This document shows positions 1 to 7,562 of a stretch of 9,242 nt of DNA, piece after piece. Below the pieces are notes generated by a model. It made no database searches, was not told where the DNA came from, and was given only the letters and a program-made list of their open reading frames with translations. How positions within the stretch are numbered: the stretch's first letter is position 1; each line of letters begins with the position of its first letter. The position numbers and the translations under genes are program-made. The DNA comes from Bacteroidota bacterium (GTDB lineage: Bacteria; Pseudomonadota; Alphaproteobacteria; Puniceispirillales; Puniceispirillaceae): NCBI GenBank assembly GCA_009936825.1, contig JAACDV010000229.1:1-9242 (forward strand). Direction: 5' to 3'.

Positions 1-1391
1 GTGATGCTGGTGGGGTGATGCGCTGGCATCCGGTGAATGCGTGTATTCAGTTTATGGGAATGCTGGAAGGTGCGTCGGTTACAACCATAGAGGGCATCAA
101 ACCGGAAATAGAGGTTAAATCCTCTAATTCCCCTAAATCAGGTAAACAATCTGCATCTAATCAGGCCAGTAAGATTAAGGTGCCGGACATGCATCCCTGT
201 CAGCAGGTGATGGTTGACCATCACGGCTCACAATGTGGCTTTTGCACTCCGGGGTTTGTAATGTCACTTTTTGCTGCCTGGTGTAATGGCAGCGGGCTGG
301 ATGCCGACACTATAGATACGACGCTGGCTGGCAATTTGTGCCGGTGCACAGGGTATCGCCCGATTGTTGAGGCCGCGCTGGCTTTGAAAGTTGGCTCGGT
401 TTTTCCTGAGTATGAAACTTACCGCCGGAAAACCGAAGCGGCGATAATGGCGGCGATTGCGCATGATGAAACCGTATGCCTAAGTGATGGCCGCCGCCGC
501 TTTATTGCGCCGGCAACGGTGAAGGATTTTGCCGCCAATTATGCTGAAAATCAGCAGGCGACAATCGTTTCAGGCGCAACCGATGTTGGTTTGTGGGTCA
601 CAAAAATGAACCGCGATCTGCCGGTGATGATCTGGACCGGGCGTGTTCACGGGTTTGACAAGATGGAAAAGATTGGCGCGCATTGGCACATCGGTCCAGC
701 AGTGACGCACGCAGCGGCAATGTCGCATCTTGCCAAGGGCAAGCCTGATTTTGGTGAGGTTATGCGGCGCTTTGGCTCGCTGCAGGTGCGCTCTTCTGGA
801 ACGCTGTGTGGGAATATTGCCAATGGCTCGCCGATCGGTGATATGCCACCGATGTTGATTGCGTTGGCGGCGGAGATTGAGCTGTCGGGGGTGGATTCTA
901 ATCGCCGGATGCCGCTTGAATCTTTTTTTCTCGGTTATGGTAAGCAAGACCACGATATTGGGGAATTTGTCTCTGGCCTGTTAGTGCCAACGGGCGATGC
1001 GCCCTATTTCCGCGCCTATAAAATATCCAAACGTTTTGATCAGGATATTTCGGCAGTGTTGGGCGCGTTCAATATTGCTGTTGCCGGGGCCCGGATTACA
1101 TCGGCGCGGCTGGCCTTTGGCGGGATGGCTGCTACCCCATCACGCGCGCACAATGCCGAGGCGATTTTAACGGATGCACCGCTGACGCTGGAAAGTTTTA
1201 CCGCCGCCGCCCACGCACTGGATGATGATTTTGCTCCGATCAGCGATATGCGCGCCTCGGCTGAATATCGGATGCAGGTCGCCAAGAACCTAGTATTGAA
1301 ATACGGCATGGATTGCCTTGGCGGCGCTGTCCCACGTCTGACCGCAAGCAGTGAGAAATTGACACTGGATTCGCTGGTGGAGGCAGGATGA
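1..1391 (+). CDS. xdhA: Xanthine dehydrogenase small subunit XdhA (2Fe-2S and FAD), 5'-truncated by the window edge
   Basis: This subunit carries the two [2Fe-2S] clusters and FAD that move electrons from the molybdenum site on XdhB to NAD+ during hypoxanthine/xanthine oxidation to urate in the cytoplasm. The frame is open through base 1 (codons from base 3 read D-A-G-G-V-M-R-W), so the ATG/GTG near base 15 are internal, and the N-terminal ferredoxin part with three cluster cysteines is outside. Seen: the last cysteine of the first cluster in VNACI (codon 42-44); the second cluster's CGFCTPG (234-254) and CRCTG (339-353); then the FAD domain with SGATDVGLW (about 571-597), the GTLCGNIANGSPIGD stretch (798-842) and KISKRFDQDISAV (about 1021-1059). 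About 462 residues are visible. Two oddities: a roughly 25-30-residue Ser/Lys/Asn-rich insert between the two clusters, and Cys instead of the usual Gly in the TIGGN-type FAD motif. Its stop overlaps the xdhB start. Confidence 0.95.
   Translation, partial: DAGGVMRWHPVNACIQFMGMLEGASVTTIEGIKPEIEVKSSNSPKSGKQSASNQASKIKVPDMHPCQQVMVDHHGSQCGFCTPGFVMSLFAAWCNGSGLDADTIDTTLAGNLCRCTGYRPIVEAALALKVGSVFPEYETYRRKTEAAIMAAIAHDETVCLSDGRRRFIAPATVKDFAANYAENQQATIVSGATDVGLWVTKMNRDLPVMIWTGRVHGFDKMEKIGAHWHIGPAVTHAAAMSHLAKGKPDFGEVMRRFGSLQVRSSGTLCGNIANGSPIGDMPPMLIALAAEIELSGVDSNRRMPLESFFLGYGKQDHDIGEFVSGLLVPTGDAPYFRAYKISKRFDQDISAVLGAFNIAVAGARITSARLAFGGMAATPSRAHNAEAILTDAPLTLESFTAAAHALDDDFAPISDMRASAEYRMQVAKNLVLKYGMDCLGGAVPRLTASSEKLTLDSLVEAG
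1379..1390 (+). promoter_or_regulatory. Ribosome binding site of xdhB and ATGA overlap
   Basis: GGAGG at 1379-1383 lies inside the end of xdhA, 4 nt before ATG 1388 and 7 nt before the adjacent ATG 1391. The spacing favours 1391, which would shorten XdhB by one residue. The overlap of ATG with the xdhA stop TGA suggests coupled translation of the two subunits. Confidence 0.7.
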
Positions 1392-3796
1392 TGGATGATC
1401 ATCGGGGTTCAGGCAGTATGACAGGTACAAGTTCGGGTTCCATCTCGGGCGATATTCGCGCCCCACGCGTGCATGATAGCGCGCACAAACATGTCGATGG
1501 CAGCGCTGTGTATGTTGATGATATTCACGCGCCGGACAACACGCTCACTGTGCTGATCGGGTTAAGCCCGCACGCGCATGCACGGATCAAAAACATTGAC
1601 CTTGGCGCGGCAGAGGTGGCGGATGGTGTTGCGGCGGTTCTAACGTCGGCTGATATTCCGGGGGTGAATGATTGCAGCCCGCTTTATGGCGATGATCCTG
1701 TCTTTGCTGAAGATGTTGTTAGCTATGCAGGTCAGGCGGTGTTTGCGATTGTTGCCGATACCATGCGGGCTGCCCGCGATGCGCTAAAGCTGGCCAAAGT
1801 CACTTATGAAAAACTACCTACGATTCTGACTATTGATCAGGCGATGCGCCAGCGATCATGGCTTGGCCCCTCGGCAACAATGGAAAGCGGCGATGCTGAT
1901 GGTGCGATTGCAGCGGCACGCCACCACCTATCCGGCAGGATCGAAGTCGGCGGTCAGGAACATTTTTATCTTGAAGGGCAGGCGGCACTGGTTATTCCGG
2001 GCGAAGATCGTGATGTGACGGTGCATTGTTCAACTCAGCATCCCTCGGAAATTCAGCATAAAGTCGCCAATTGTCTGGGGCTGCCAAATCATGCGGTTAC
2101 GGTTGAAACACGGCGCATGGGTGGCGGCTTTGGCGGCAAGGAAAGTCAGGGCAATCTGCCCGCAATAGTGGCGGCGCTTGCAGCCTATAAAACCGGCCGA
2201 CCTGCAAAGGTTGTTTATGACCGCGATGATGATTTTAAGGTGACCGGCAAGCGCCACGATGTTCGGATTGATTACAGCGTTGGCTTTGATGATTCGGGCC
2301 AGATTTCCGGATTGATCTTTGATCAGGCCTTGCGCTGCGGGATGTCTTGGGATTTGTCTGAGGCGATTGCCGCGCGCGCCATGTGTCATGCTGACAACGC
2401 CTATCACATTGCCAATATGCGCGTTATCTCGCATCGCTGTAAAACGCACACCCAGTCAAACACCGCTTTTCGCGGGTTCGGTGGGCCGCAGGGGATGATG
2501 GGGGTTGAGCGCGTCATCGACCAAATCGCGCATCATCTGGGGCTGGACCCGCTGGTTGTTAGGAAGCGTAATTTCTATCCGCATAAATCTGCTGGCCCGG
2601 ATGGGTTTGGCATGACGCCTTACGGTCAACTGGTTGAAGATTCGGTCCTTCAAGACATTGTTGATGATCTGGTTGTGACCGCTGATTACGACAAGCGCCG
2701 GGCCGAGATCACTGCGTTTAACAAAAAGAATAAGGTGATAAAACGCGGCATTGCGTTAACGCCGGTCAAATTTGGTATTTCGTTCAACACTACTTTTTTG
2801 AATCAGGCTGGTGCGTTGATTCATCTTTATGCGGACGGCTCGGTGCATCTGAATCATGGTGGCACCGAGATGGGTCAGGGGCTGAACACCAAGATTGCGC
2901 AGATCGTTGCGCATGAATTCCAGATTGATTTTGAGGCGGTGAAAATTACCGCAACAACCACCGGCAAGGTGCCCAACACCTCAGCGACTGCCGCCTCTTC
3001 AGGAACCGATATGAACGGAATGGCGGCGCAAGCAGCAGCGCGGACCATCAAAGACCGGATGCGTACTTTTCTAGCCGATATTCATCAATGCGCACCGGAT
3101 GCGGTCAGCTTTTTTGGCGGAATGGTTCATGCTGGGCCCGCAACGATGACCTTCGCCGAAGCTGCAAAAGCCTGCTATATGGGCCGCGTTTCCCTATCGG
3201 CAACCGGATTTTATGCAACGCCCAAAATTCACTGGGACAAGTCACGGATAAAAGGACGGCCCTTCTTTTACTTTGCCTATGGGGCGGCGGTTAGTGAAGT
3301 TGCGATTGATGTTCTGACGGGTGAGAACCGGATATTACGGACCGATATTCTGCATGATGTTGGACGCTCGCTGAACCCGGCGATTGATATTGGCCAGATT
3401 GAGGGCGGCTTTGTGCAGGGGGCCGGATGGTTGACAACCGAAGAGCTGGTTTGGGATGATTTGGGGCGGCTGCGCACCCACGCGCCGTCAACCTATAAAA
3501 TTCCAGCCTGCGCCGACCGGCCGATGGCCTTTAACGTAAGGCTGTTCGAAGATGGCGAGAATATTGAAGACACCATTCATAAATCAAAGGCAGTTGGTGA
3601 GCCGCCTTTGATGCTTGGCATTTCTGTTTTTATGGCACTTTCGCACGCGCTGGAAGGCATTGGTGGGGCCGAATATCCAATGCTGGACGCCCCTGCAACG
3701 CCTGAACGGATATGTATGGCTGCACACCAGCTCGGTGCCCCTGGGGTCACATCTGTGGATGATGAGCCAAGTTCTGGTCAGCAGGCGTCAAATTGA
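1388..3796 (+). CDS. xdhB: Xanthine dehydrogenase large molybdopterin subunit XdhB
   Basis: Catalytic subunit that binds molybdenum cofactor and hydroxylates hypoxanthine/xanthine to urate with XdhA. The 802 residues match the usual length of about 770-800. Counted against bovine xanthine oxidase numbering (from memory), all key residues are present: Gln190 in GGQEHF (Gln767), Glu252 ending GGGFGGKE (Glu802), Arg330 in AARAMCHADN (Arg880), Phe364 in FRGFGG (Phe914), and the catalytic base Glu738 in VGEPPLML (Glu1261). GTEMGQGL, another cofactor-binding motif, is also present. The enzyme should therefore be active and purine-specific. The start overlaps the xdhA stop as ATGA. A second ATG follows at 1391 and sits at a better distance (7 nt) from GGAGG at 1379-1383 than the first (4 nt). 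ATG at 1418 is a third option. The first 25 or so residues are Gly/Ser/Thr-rich before the conserved VHDSA start, and the C-terminal tail is Ser/Gln-rich. Confidence 0.97.
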   Translation: MMDDHRGSGSMTGTSSGSISGDIRAPRVHDSAHKHVDGSAVYVDDIHAPDNTLTVLIGLSPHAHARIKNIDLGAAEVADGVAAVLTSADIPGVNDCSPLYGDDPVFAEDVVSYAGQAVFAIVADTMRAARDALKLAKVTYEKLPTILTIDQAMRQRSWLGPSATMESGDADGAIAAARHHLSGRIEVGGQEHFYLEGQAALVIPGEDRDVTVHCSTQHPSEIQHKVANCLGLPNHAVTVETRRMGGGFGGKESQGNLPAIVAALAAYKTGRPAKVVYDRDDDFKVTGKRHDVRIDYSVGFDDSGQISGLIFDQALRCGMSWDLSEAIAARAMCHADNAYHIANMRVISHRCKTHTQSNTAFRGFGGPQGMMGVERVIDQIAHHLGLDPLVVRKRNFYPHKSAGPDGFGMTPYGQLVEDSVLQDIVDDLVVTADYDKRRAEITAFNKKNKVIKRGIALTPVKFGISFNTTFLNQAGALIHLYADGSVHLNHGGTEMGQGLNTKIAQIVAHEFQIDFEAVKITATTTGKVPNTSATAASSGTDMNGMAAQAAARTIKDRMRTFLADIHQCAPDAVSFFGGMVHAGPATMTFAEAAKACYMGRVSLSATGFYATPKIHWDKSRIKGRPFFYFAYGAAVSEVAIDVLTGENRILRTDILHDVGRSLNPAIDIGQIEGGFVQGAGWLTTEELVWDDLGRLRTHAPSTYKIPACADRPMAFNVRLFEDGENIEDTIHKSKAVGEPPLMLGISVFMALSHALEGIGGAEYPMLDAPATPERICMAAHQLGAPGVTSVDDEPSSGQQASN

Positions 3797-4782
3797 CGGA
3801 CGGGGTAAAGCCAGTCGGGGTAAAGGCGGACTCGGTAAAGGCGGGCGGGGCGCAAACTGATTGGGTGATGGCGGCGGGCGGAATGATCGACCGTGACGGG
3901 GCGGTGGTTAGGGCTAGTCTTATTGACGTCAAAGGATCATCCCCGCGTGAGGCAGGCGCGATGATGCTGATCACCGCCGCCGATATCTGGCAGACAATCG
4001 GCGGCGGAACGCTGGAATTTGAAATCATGACAAAGGCACGTGCCCTACTTTCTGGCCCGCAACCGATCTGGACACGAACGATAATTCGGGCGGCACTAGG
4101 CCCTGATATGGGGCAATGCTGCGGCGGGAATGTGCGGGTGCTGCTGGAGCATTTTGGCGCTAATGAGGCCCCGCATCTCGCCGCGCTTGGCGGGTGCCAG
4201 CGAATTTATCATCCGCTATCCGCTGGCGCACCGCTGGAGTCGGGCGATGCTTTGCCGTTGGGTCCAAGCGATGATAAGGCGGGATTTGTGACACCGGTTC
4301 AACTTCCGGGCAGGCCTTTGTTTCTGTATGGCTCCGGCCATATCGGGCGGGCGCTAGCGCCGCACCTTGCCGCGCTGCAATTTGATCTGCATTGGGTTGA
4401 TATCGCCGATGAACGCTTTCCTAGCGAGATTATGCCGGGAGTTCGCCGGGTGGTTGCCAGTGATCCGGTGATTATTGCGATGCATGCACCGGCGGATGCG
4501 TTTCATCTGGTAATCACACATAATCATGCGCTGGATGAGGCGATTTGCCACCAAGTGCTGTCAGGGGGCAAATTTGCCCGCCTCGGTCTGATTGGCTCGA
4601 CCACAAAGGCGGCGCGGTTTCGCTCGCGCTTATCCAAAAGCGGTATTGATGATGCGATGCTGGACCGGCTGGTTTGCCCGATAGGATTGCCCGAAATTAC
4701 CGGCAAACATCCAGCGCGGGTGGCGCTGTCAATTGTGGCAGGTGTTGCGATCTGGCAGCAGGAATTGGACGAAAATGCCTAA
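3793..4782 (+). CDS. xdhC: XdhC, molybdenum cofactor insertion/sulfuration chaperone for xanthine dehydrogenase
   Basis: XdhC-family protein. In Rhodobacter capsulatus XdhC binds Moco, promotes its sulfuration and hands it to the XdhB subunit; it is not part of the finished enzyme. Read from TTG 3793 the protein has 329 residues. Seen: the family motif GSSPREAGAMM (48-58), TIGGGTLEFE (68-77), the GQCCGG cysteine motif (107-112), and a Rossmann-like C-terminal domain starting FLYGSGHIGRAL (177-188). GLIGS and PIGLPEITGKHP lie near the end, as is normal for the family. The start is uncertain. TTG 3793 overlaps the xdhB stop (TTGA) but has only a weak AGG at 3783-3785, and the next candidates, GTG 3865 and ATG 3868, lie after a stretch of pentapeptide repeats. 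Homologues usually begin close to the D-W pair at residues 23-24, so TTG is the only start that keeps it; an in-frame stop at 3763-3765 rules out an earlier one. Confidence 0.93.
   Translation: MTDGVKPVGVKADSVKAGGAQTDWVMAAGGMIDRDGAVVRASLIDVKGSSPREAGAMMLITAADIWQTIGGGTLEFEIMTKARALLSGPQPIWTRTIIRAALGPDMGQCCGGNVRVLLEHFGANEAPHLAALGGCQRIYHPLSAGAPLESGDALPLGPSDDKAGFVTPVQLPGRPLFLYGSGHIGRALAPHLAALQFDLHWVDIADERFPSEIMPGVRRVVASDPVIIAMHAPADAFHLVITHNHALDEAICHQVLSGGKFARLGLIGSTTKAARFRSRLSKSGIDDAMLDRLVCPIGLPEITGKHPARVALSIVAGVAIWQQELDENA
3799..3858 (+). repeat. 15-bp in-frame tandem repeat at the start of xdhC
   Basis: Three copies of a 15-bp unit with core CGGGGTAAAG or close variants lie at 3799-3813, 3814-3828 and 3829-3843, with a decayed fourth at 3844-3858. 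As the unit is five codons, it encodes pentapeptides DGVKP, VGVKA, DSVKA and GGAQT in the XdhC frame. These residues precede the conserved part of XdhC and look like a disposable N-terminal extension produced by replication slippage. Confidence 0.8.
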
Positions 4783-4865
4783 CGCTGGCAAAATCTGAGA
4801 AAGAGGCCCATAAAATTAGCCCAAAAAATTAAAACATAGAATCACGCAATTAGGGGGGAGACGAA
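4783..4865 (+). promoter_or_regulatory. AT-rich spacer before puuD with strong Shine-Dalgarno and a 13-bp tandem repeat
   Basis: This 83-bp spacer is the only real gap in the xdh-puu-all run and is clearly more AT-rich than the flanking genes. It ends in GGGGGGAG at 4853-4860, 5 nt before the puuD ATG, the strongest ribosome binding site in the window. An imperfect 13-bp direct repeat (CCCATAAAATTAG at 4807-4819, CCCAAAAAATTAA at 4820-4832, 11 of 13 matching) lies in the middle. TAGAAT at 4837-4842 resembles a -10 box, but no convincing -35 lies at the right distance. The spacer may hold an internal promoter or operator; this is not shown by sequence alone. Confidence 0.4.
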
Positions 4866-6113
4866 ATGATCGACTATATCTGGATGTGGTCCGAGCTATT
4901 AACGCGCTGGGTTCATGTGATCGCGGGAATTGCTTGGATTGGCTCCTCCTTTTATTTTATTGCGCTTGATCTCAGCCTGAAACCGGGCGAGGCGCTGCCC
5001 AAACAGGCTCATGGGCAGGCGTGGCAGGTCCAGGGCGGCGGCTTTTACAATATGGTTAAATATTTGGTGGCTCCGGCAAAAATGCCAGAGGAACTGACAT
5101 GGTTCAAATGGGAAGCCTATGCCACTTGGATTTCCGGGTTCGCGCTGCTGACCATCGTTTATTACACCAGCGCCGGACTTTATATGATCGATATCGAGGT
5201 TTTGGATATTGAGCCGTGGCAGGCGGTGGCCCTCAGTCTTGCCGGAATTGTTGGCGGGTGGGCGGCCTATGATGCGATGTGTCGCAGCCCGCTTGGCCGA
5301 AATGATGCGATGCTTGCTGCGGCGGGTTTTGTTTTTATTGTGGGTTTGGCATGGGCCTACACCCAGATGTTTTCGGCGCGCGGTGCGTTTGTGCAAATAG
5401 GCGTCAGCATTGGCACCATCATGGTTGCCAATGTTCTGATGATCATCATTCCAGGGCAACGCAAAGTCGTGGCTGCGCTGATTGCGGGAGATACGCCTGA
5501 TCCGGTTTATGGGGCTCGCGGCAAGCAACGCTCGCTGCACAATAACTATCTGACATTGCCGGTGATCTTCGTGATGATTGGCGGGCACTATCCGGCGGTT
5601 TTTGCCACTGATTATGCATGGGTGATTCTGGCGCTTATTCTGATAATTGGCGGGCTTGTCCGGCATTTCTTCAATACCAAACATAAGGGTGATCCGGCAC
5701 CCTGGTGGACATGGATTGCCGCTGCTGCCTTGATGGTGGGAGCTATTTTTCTGTCACAAGCCGGTGCGCCAAAATATGACGAGGCCGCCTATAGTGAATA
5801 TGAGTTTGGCGAAGGGGCAGAATTGCATGTTGCTGCGGTGGAATTGGTGAACGAGCGATGTTCGATCTGTCATGCCGCCGAGCCGCAATGGGACGGGATG
5901 CGATTTGCCCCCAAAGGTGTGGTTCTGGAAAGCGAGGCTGACATCATCCGGCAGGTGGATGATATTTACTGGCAGGCAGCCGCGTCACACGCCATGCCGC
6001 CCGGCAATGTCATTTATATTGAGCCTGAGGAACGTGAAATGCTGGCGCGTTGGCGGGCGATGCTCCGCAGCCCAGATGGTGATGCAAAAATATCGGGTAA
6101 GGGCAGTAGCTAA
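4866..6113 (+). CDS. puuD: PuuD, membrane-bound urate oxidase with C-terminal cytochrome c domain
   Basis: PuuD-type urate oxidase/hydroxylase, which replaces soluble uricase in many proteobacteria. It converts urate to 5-hydroxyisourate and sends the electrons to a fused cytochrome c, not to O2 directly. The 415 residues are the normal length. Seen: a membrane part of about eight hydrophobic segments (roughly 12-34, 86-106, 119-137, 150-168, 177-195, 228-245, 249-266, 281-297), with the characteristic opening RWVHVIAGIAWIGSSFYF (14-31). After an acidic linker (about 303-320) comes a class I cytochrome c domain with heme motif CSICH (Cys332, Cys335, His336) and Met377 in SHAMPPGN as likely axial ligand. 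That domain should face the periplasm, where the heme is attached; this follows from cytochrome c biology and not from this sequence. The stop overlaps the puuE start by one base. Confidence 0.95.
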   Translation: MIDYIWMWSELLTRWVHVIAGIAWIGSSFYFIALDLSLKPGEALPKQAHGQAWQVQGGGFYNMVKYLVAPAKMPEELTWFKWEAYATWISGFALLTIVYYTSAGLYMIDIEVLDIEPWQAVALSLAGIVGGWAAYDAMCRSPLGRNDAMLAAAGFVFIVGLAWAYTQMFSARGAFVQIGVSIGTIMVANVLMIIIPGQRKVVAALIAGDTPDPVYGARGKQRSLHNNYLTLPVIFVMIGGHYPAVFATDYAWVILALILIIGGLVRHFFNTKHKGDPAPWWTWIAAAALMVGAIFLSQAGAPKYDEAAYSEYEFGEGAELHVAAVELVNERCSICHAAEPQWDGMRFAPKGVVLESEADIIRQVDDIYWQAAASHAMPPGNVIYIEPEEREMLARWRAMLRSPDGDAKISGKGSS

Positions 6114-7033
6114 TGACGGATTATCCGCGTGATCTCATCGGCTATGGGCCTCGCCCACCCCATGCCGCATGGCCGGATAAAGCGCGGATTGCCGTGCAGT
6201 TTGTGCTGAATTACGAGGAGGGCGGCGAGAATTCTATTCTTCATGGCGATCCGGCGTCGGAGATGTTTCTGTCAGAAATTATCGGTGCGAGCCCCTTTGA
6301 GGGCGCCCGGCACATGTCTATGGAATCGATTTATGAATATGGCTCGCGGGCCGGTGTTTGGCGCGTTCTGGATTTGTTTCGCGACCGGCAGGTGCCGATC
6401 ACCCTGTTTGCTGTGGCGATGGCGATGGAACGACATGAGGATGTGATTATCCGCGCGCTAGCCGATGGGCATGAAATTGCGTCACACGGATATCGCTGGA
6501 TCAATTATCACGGTATGCCGATTGATCAGGAACGCCAGCATCTGGAAAAGGCTATCGACATTCACAAACGTATCTGCGGGACGCGTCCGCTGGGCTGGTA
6601 TACGGGCCGCACGTCGGTGAACACGCGCGCGCTAATCGCGGCGGAAGGCGGGTTTATCTATGACGCCGATGATTATTCCGATGACCTGCCGTTCTGGAGC
6701 CAGCAGACCGAAACCCCGCATTTGATTGTGCCCTATACGCTGGATACTAATGACATGCGTTTTGCCACCGCGCAGGGCTTTCATACAGGGGATCAGTTTG
6801 CCGCATATCTGATTGATGCTTTTGATACGCTTTATGCCGAGGGCAAGAGAACGCCAAAGATGATGTCCGTTGGTCTGCATTGCCGCCTGATTGGACGACC
6901 AGCAAGGTTTGCCGGATTGGTGAAATTTCTGGATCATGTCCAAAAACATGATCAGGTCTGGCTGGCGCGGCGCATCGATATTGCCAATCATTGGCGCAAA
7001 ACGCATCCCTTTGCCGGGGGAACTAATGGTTAA
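6113..7033 (+). CDS. puuE: PuuE, cofactor-independent allantoinase (polysaccharide-deacetylase fold)
   Basis: Hydrolyses (S)-allantoin to allantoate in the cytoplasm. It is unrelated to the amidohydrolase-type allantoinase and belongs to the NodB/polysaccharide deacetylase superfamily. The 306 residues match stand-alone PuuE; no OHCU decarboxylase domain is fused, as it is in some bacteria. Seen: the N-terminal RDLIGYGP (6-13) and NYEEGGE (33-39, where classical deacetylases have a TFDDG-like motif), HEIASHGYRW (120-129), GWYTGR (161-166), DADDYSDDLPFW (184-195), and LHCRLIGRPAR (255-265), the family's C-terminal signature. The ATG shares one base with the puuD stop (TAATG). AAGGG at 6099-6103 lies 9 nt upstream, inside puuD, so translation is probably coupled. 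The 3' end overlaps allA by 8 nt. Confidence 0.95.
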   Translation: MTDYPRDLIGYGPRPPHAAWPDKARIAVQFVLNYEEGGENSILHGDPASEMFLSEIIGASPFEGARHMSMESIYEYGSRAGVWRVLDLFRDRQVPITLFAVAMAMERHEDVIIRALADGHEIASHGYRWINYHGMPIDQERQHLEKAIDIHKRICGTRPLGWYTGRTSVNTRALIAAEGGFIYDADDYSDDLPFWSQQTETPHLIVPYTLDTNDMRFATAQGFHTGDQFAAYLIDAFDTLYAEGKRTPKMMSVGLHCRLIGRPARFAGLVKFLDHVQKHDQVWLARRIDIANHWRKTHPFAGGTNG

Positions 7034-7562
7034 GTCCCTAAAAATCGAAAGACTGAGCAAAGATGCTTTTGCGGCTTTTGGGACGGTGATAGAAGCCGCC
7101 GGGGCCGTGGAAATCGCGATCAATCAGGGAACGACATCGCGCTTTCATGCGCTATGTAATGTTGATGTTGCGACGGGCGGCGGGCAGCCGATCATTTCGC
7201 TGTTTCGCGGGACGCGCCGCCCTGACCCGATTGAAATCCGGCTGATGGAACGCCACCCCCTAGGCTCGCAATCTTTCATGCCGCTGTCAGAGCATGACTG
7301 GCTGGTGGTGGTGGCGCCAACCAACGCCGATGATAGCGGTCCTGATTTCGACGGATTGCGGGTTTTTCGGGCAAGCGGTAATCAGGGCGTCAGCTATTCG
7401 CGAAACGTCTGGCATCATCCGCTTTTGATTCTGCAATCCCAGCAGGATTTCATCGTTATCGACCGCGCTGGACCAGACGACGAAAACAACAGCGCCAATC
7501 TGCAAGAAGTCTGGTCAGACGGTGTTGCTGCGGTGATTAAGCCCGATTTAGGCCTCGCTTGA
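7026..7562 (+). CDS. allA: Ureidoglycolate lyase AllA
   Basis: Splits (S)-ureidoglycolate to glyoxylate and urea, ending the allantoin branch. I place the start at ATG 7026, inside the puuE stop region (8-nt overlap), because GGGGGA at 7016-7021 lies 4 nt upstream and because the family begins right before the FGTVIE-type motif (residues 18-23). A longer reading from a GTG at 6936 would run through puuE and is unlikely. The result is 178 residues against a usual 160-170. Seen: RFHAL (39-43), the hallmark ERHPLGSQSF (75-84), and GVSYSRNVWHHPL (121-133), which carries conserved active-site residues, then FIVIDRAG (142-149) near the C-terminus. Its substrate requires allantoicase or an allantoate amidohydrolase route, neither encoded here. 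The stop codon lies within an 18-bp tandem duplication. Confidence 0.94.
   Translation: MVKSLKIERLSKDAFAAFGTVIEAAGAVEIAINQGTTSRFHALCNVDVATGGGQPIISLFRGTRRPDPIEIRLMERHPLGSQSFMPLSEHDWLVVVAPTNADDSGPDFDGLRVFRASGNQGVSYSRNVWHHPLLILQSQQDFIVIDRAGPDDENNSANLQEVWSDGVAAVIKPDLGLA

Noticed and set aside
15..20. GTG/ATG near base 15 as the start of xdhA
   Set aside because: The frame stays open to the window edge and the conserved VNACI segment with the fourth ligand of the first iron-sulfur cluster follows at once, so most of the ferredoxin domain must lie upstream.
4899..5684. Long minus-strand open frame opposite puuD (261 codons)
   Set aside because: Its translation is a shadow of puuD: rich in Arg, His and Asn with no recognisable domain, and no ribosome binding site. 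The plus strand has an unmistakable PuuD.
6936..7025. Upstream GTG extension of allA
   Set aside because: It would overlap puuE by nearly 100 bases, adds residues with no family match, and ATG 7026 has a good GGGGGA site and correct length.
6632..7123. Minus-strand open frame across puuE and allA
   Set aside because: Lies antisense to two well-recognised genes and resembles no protein family.
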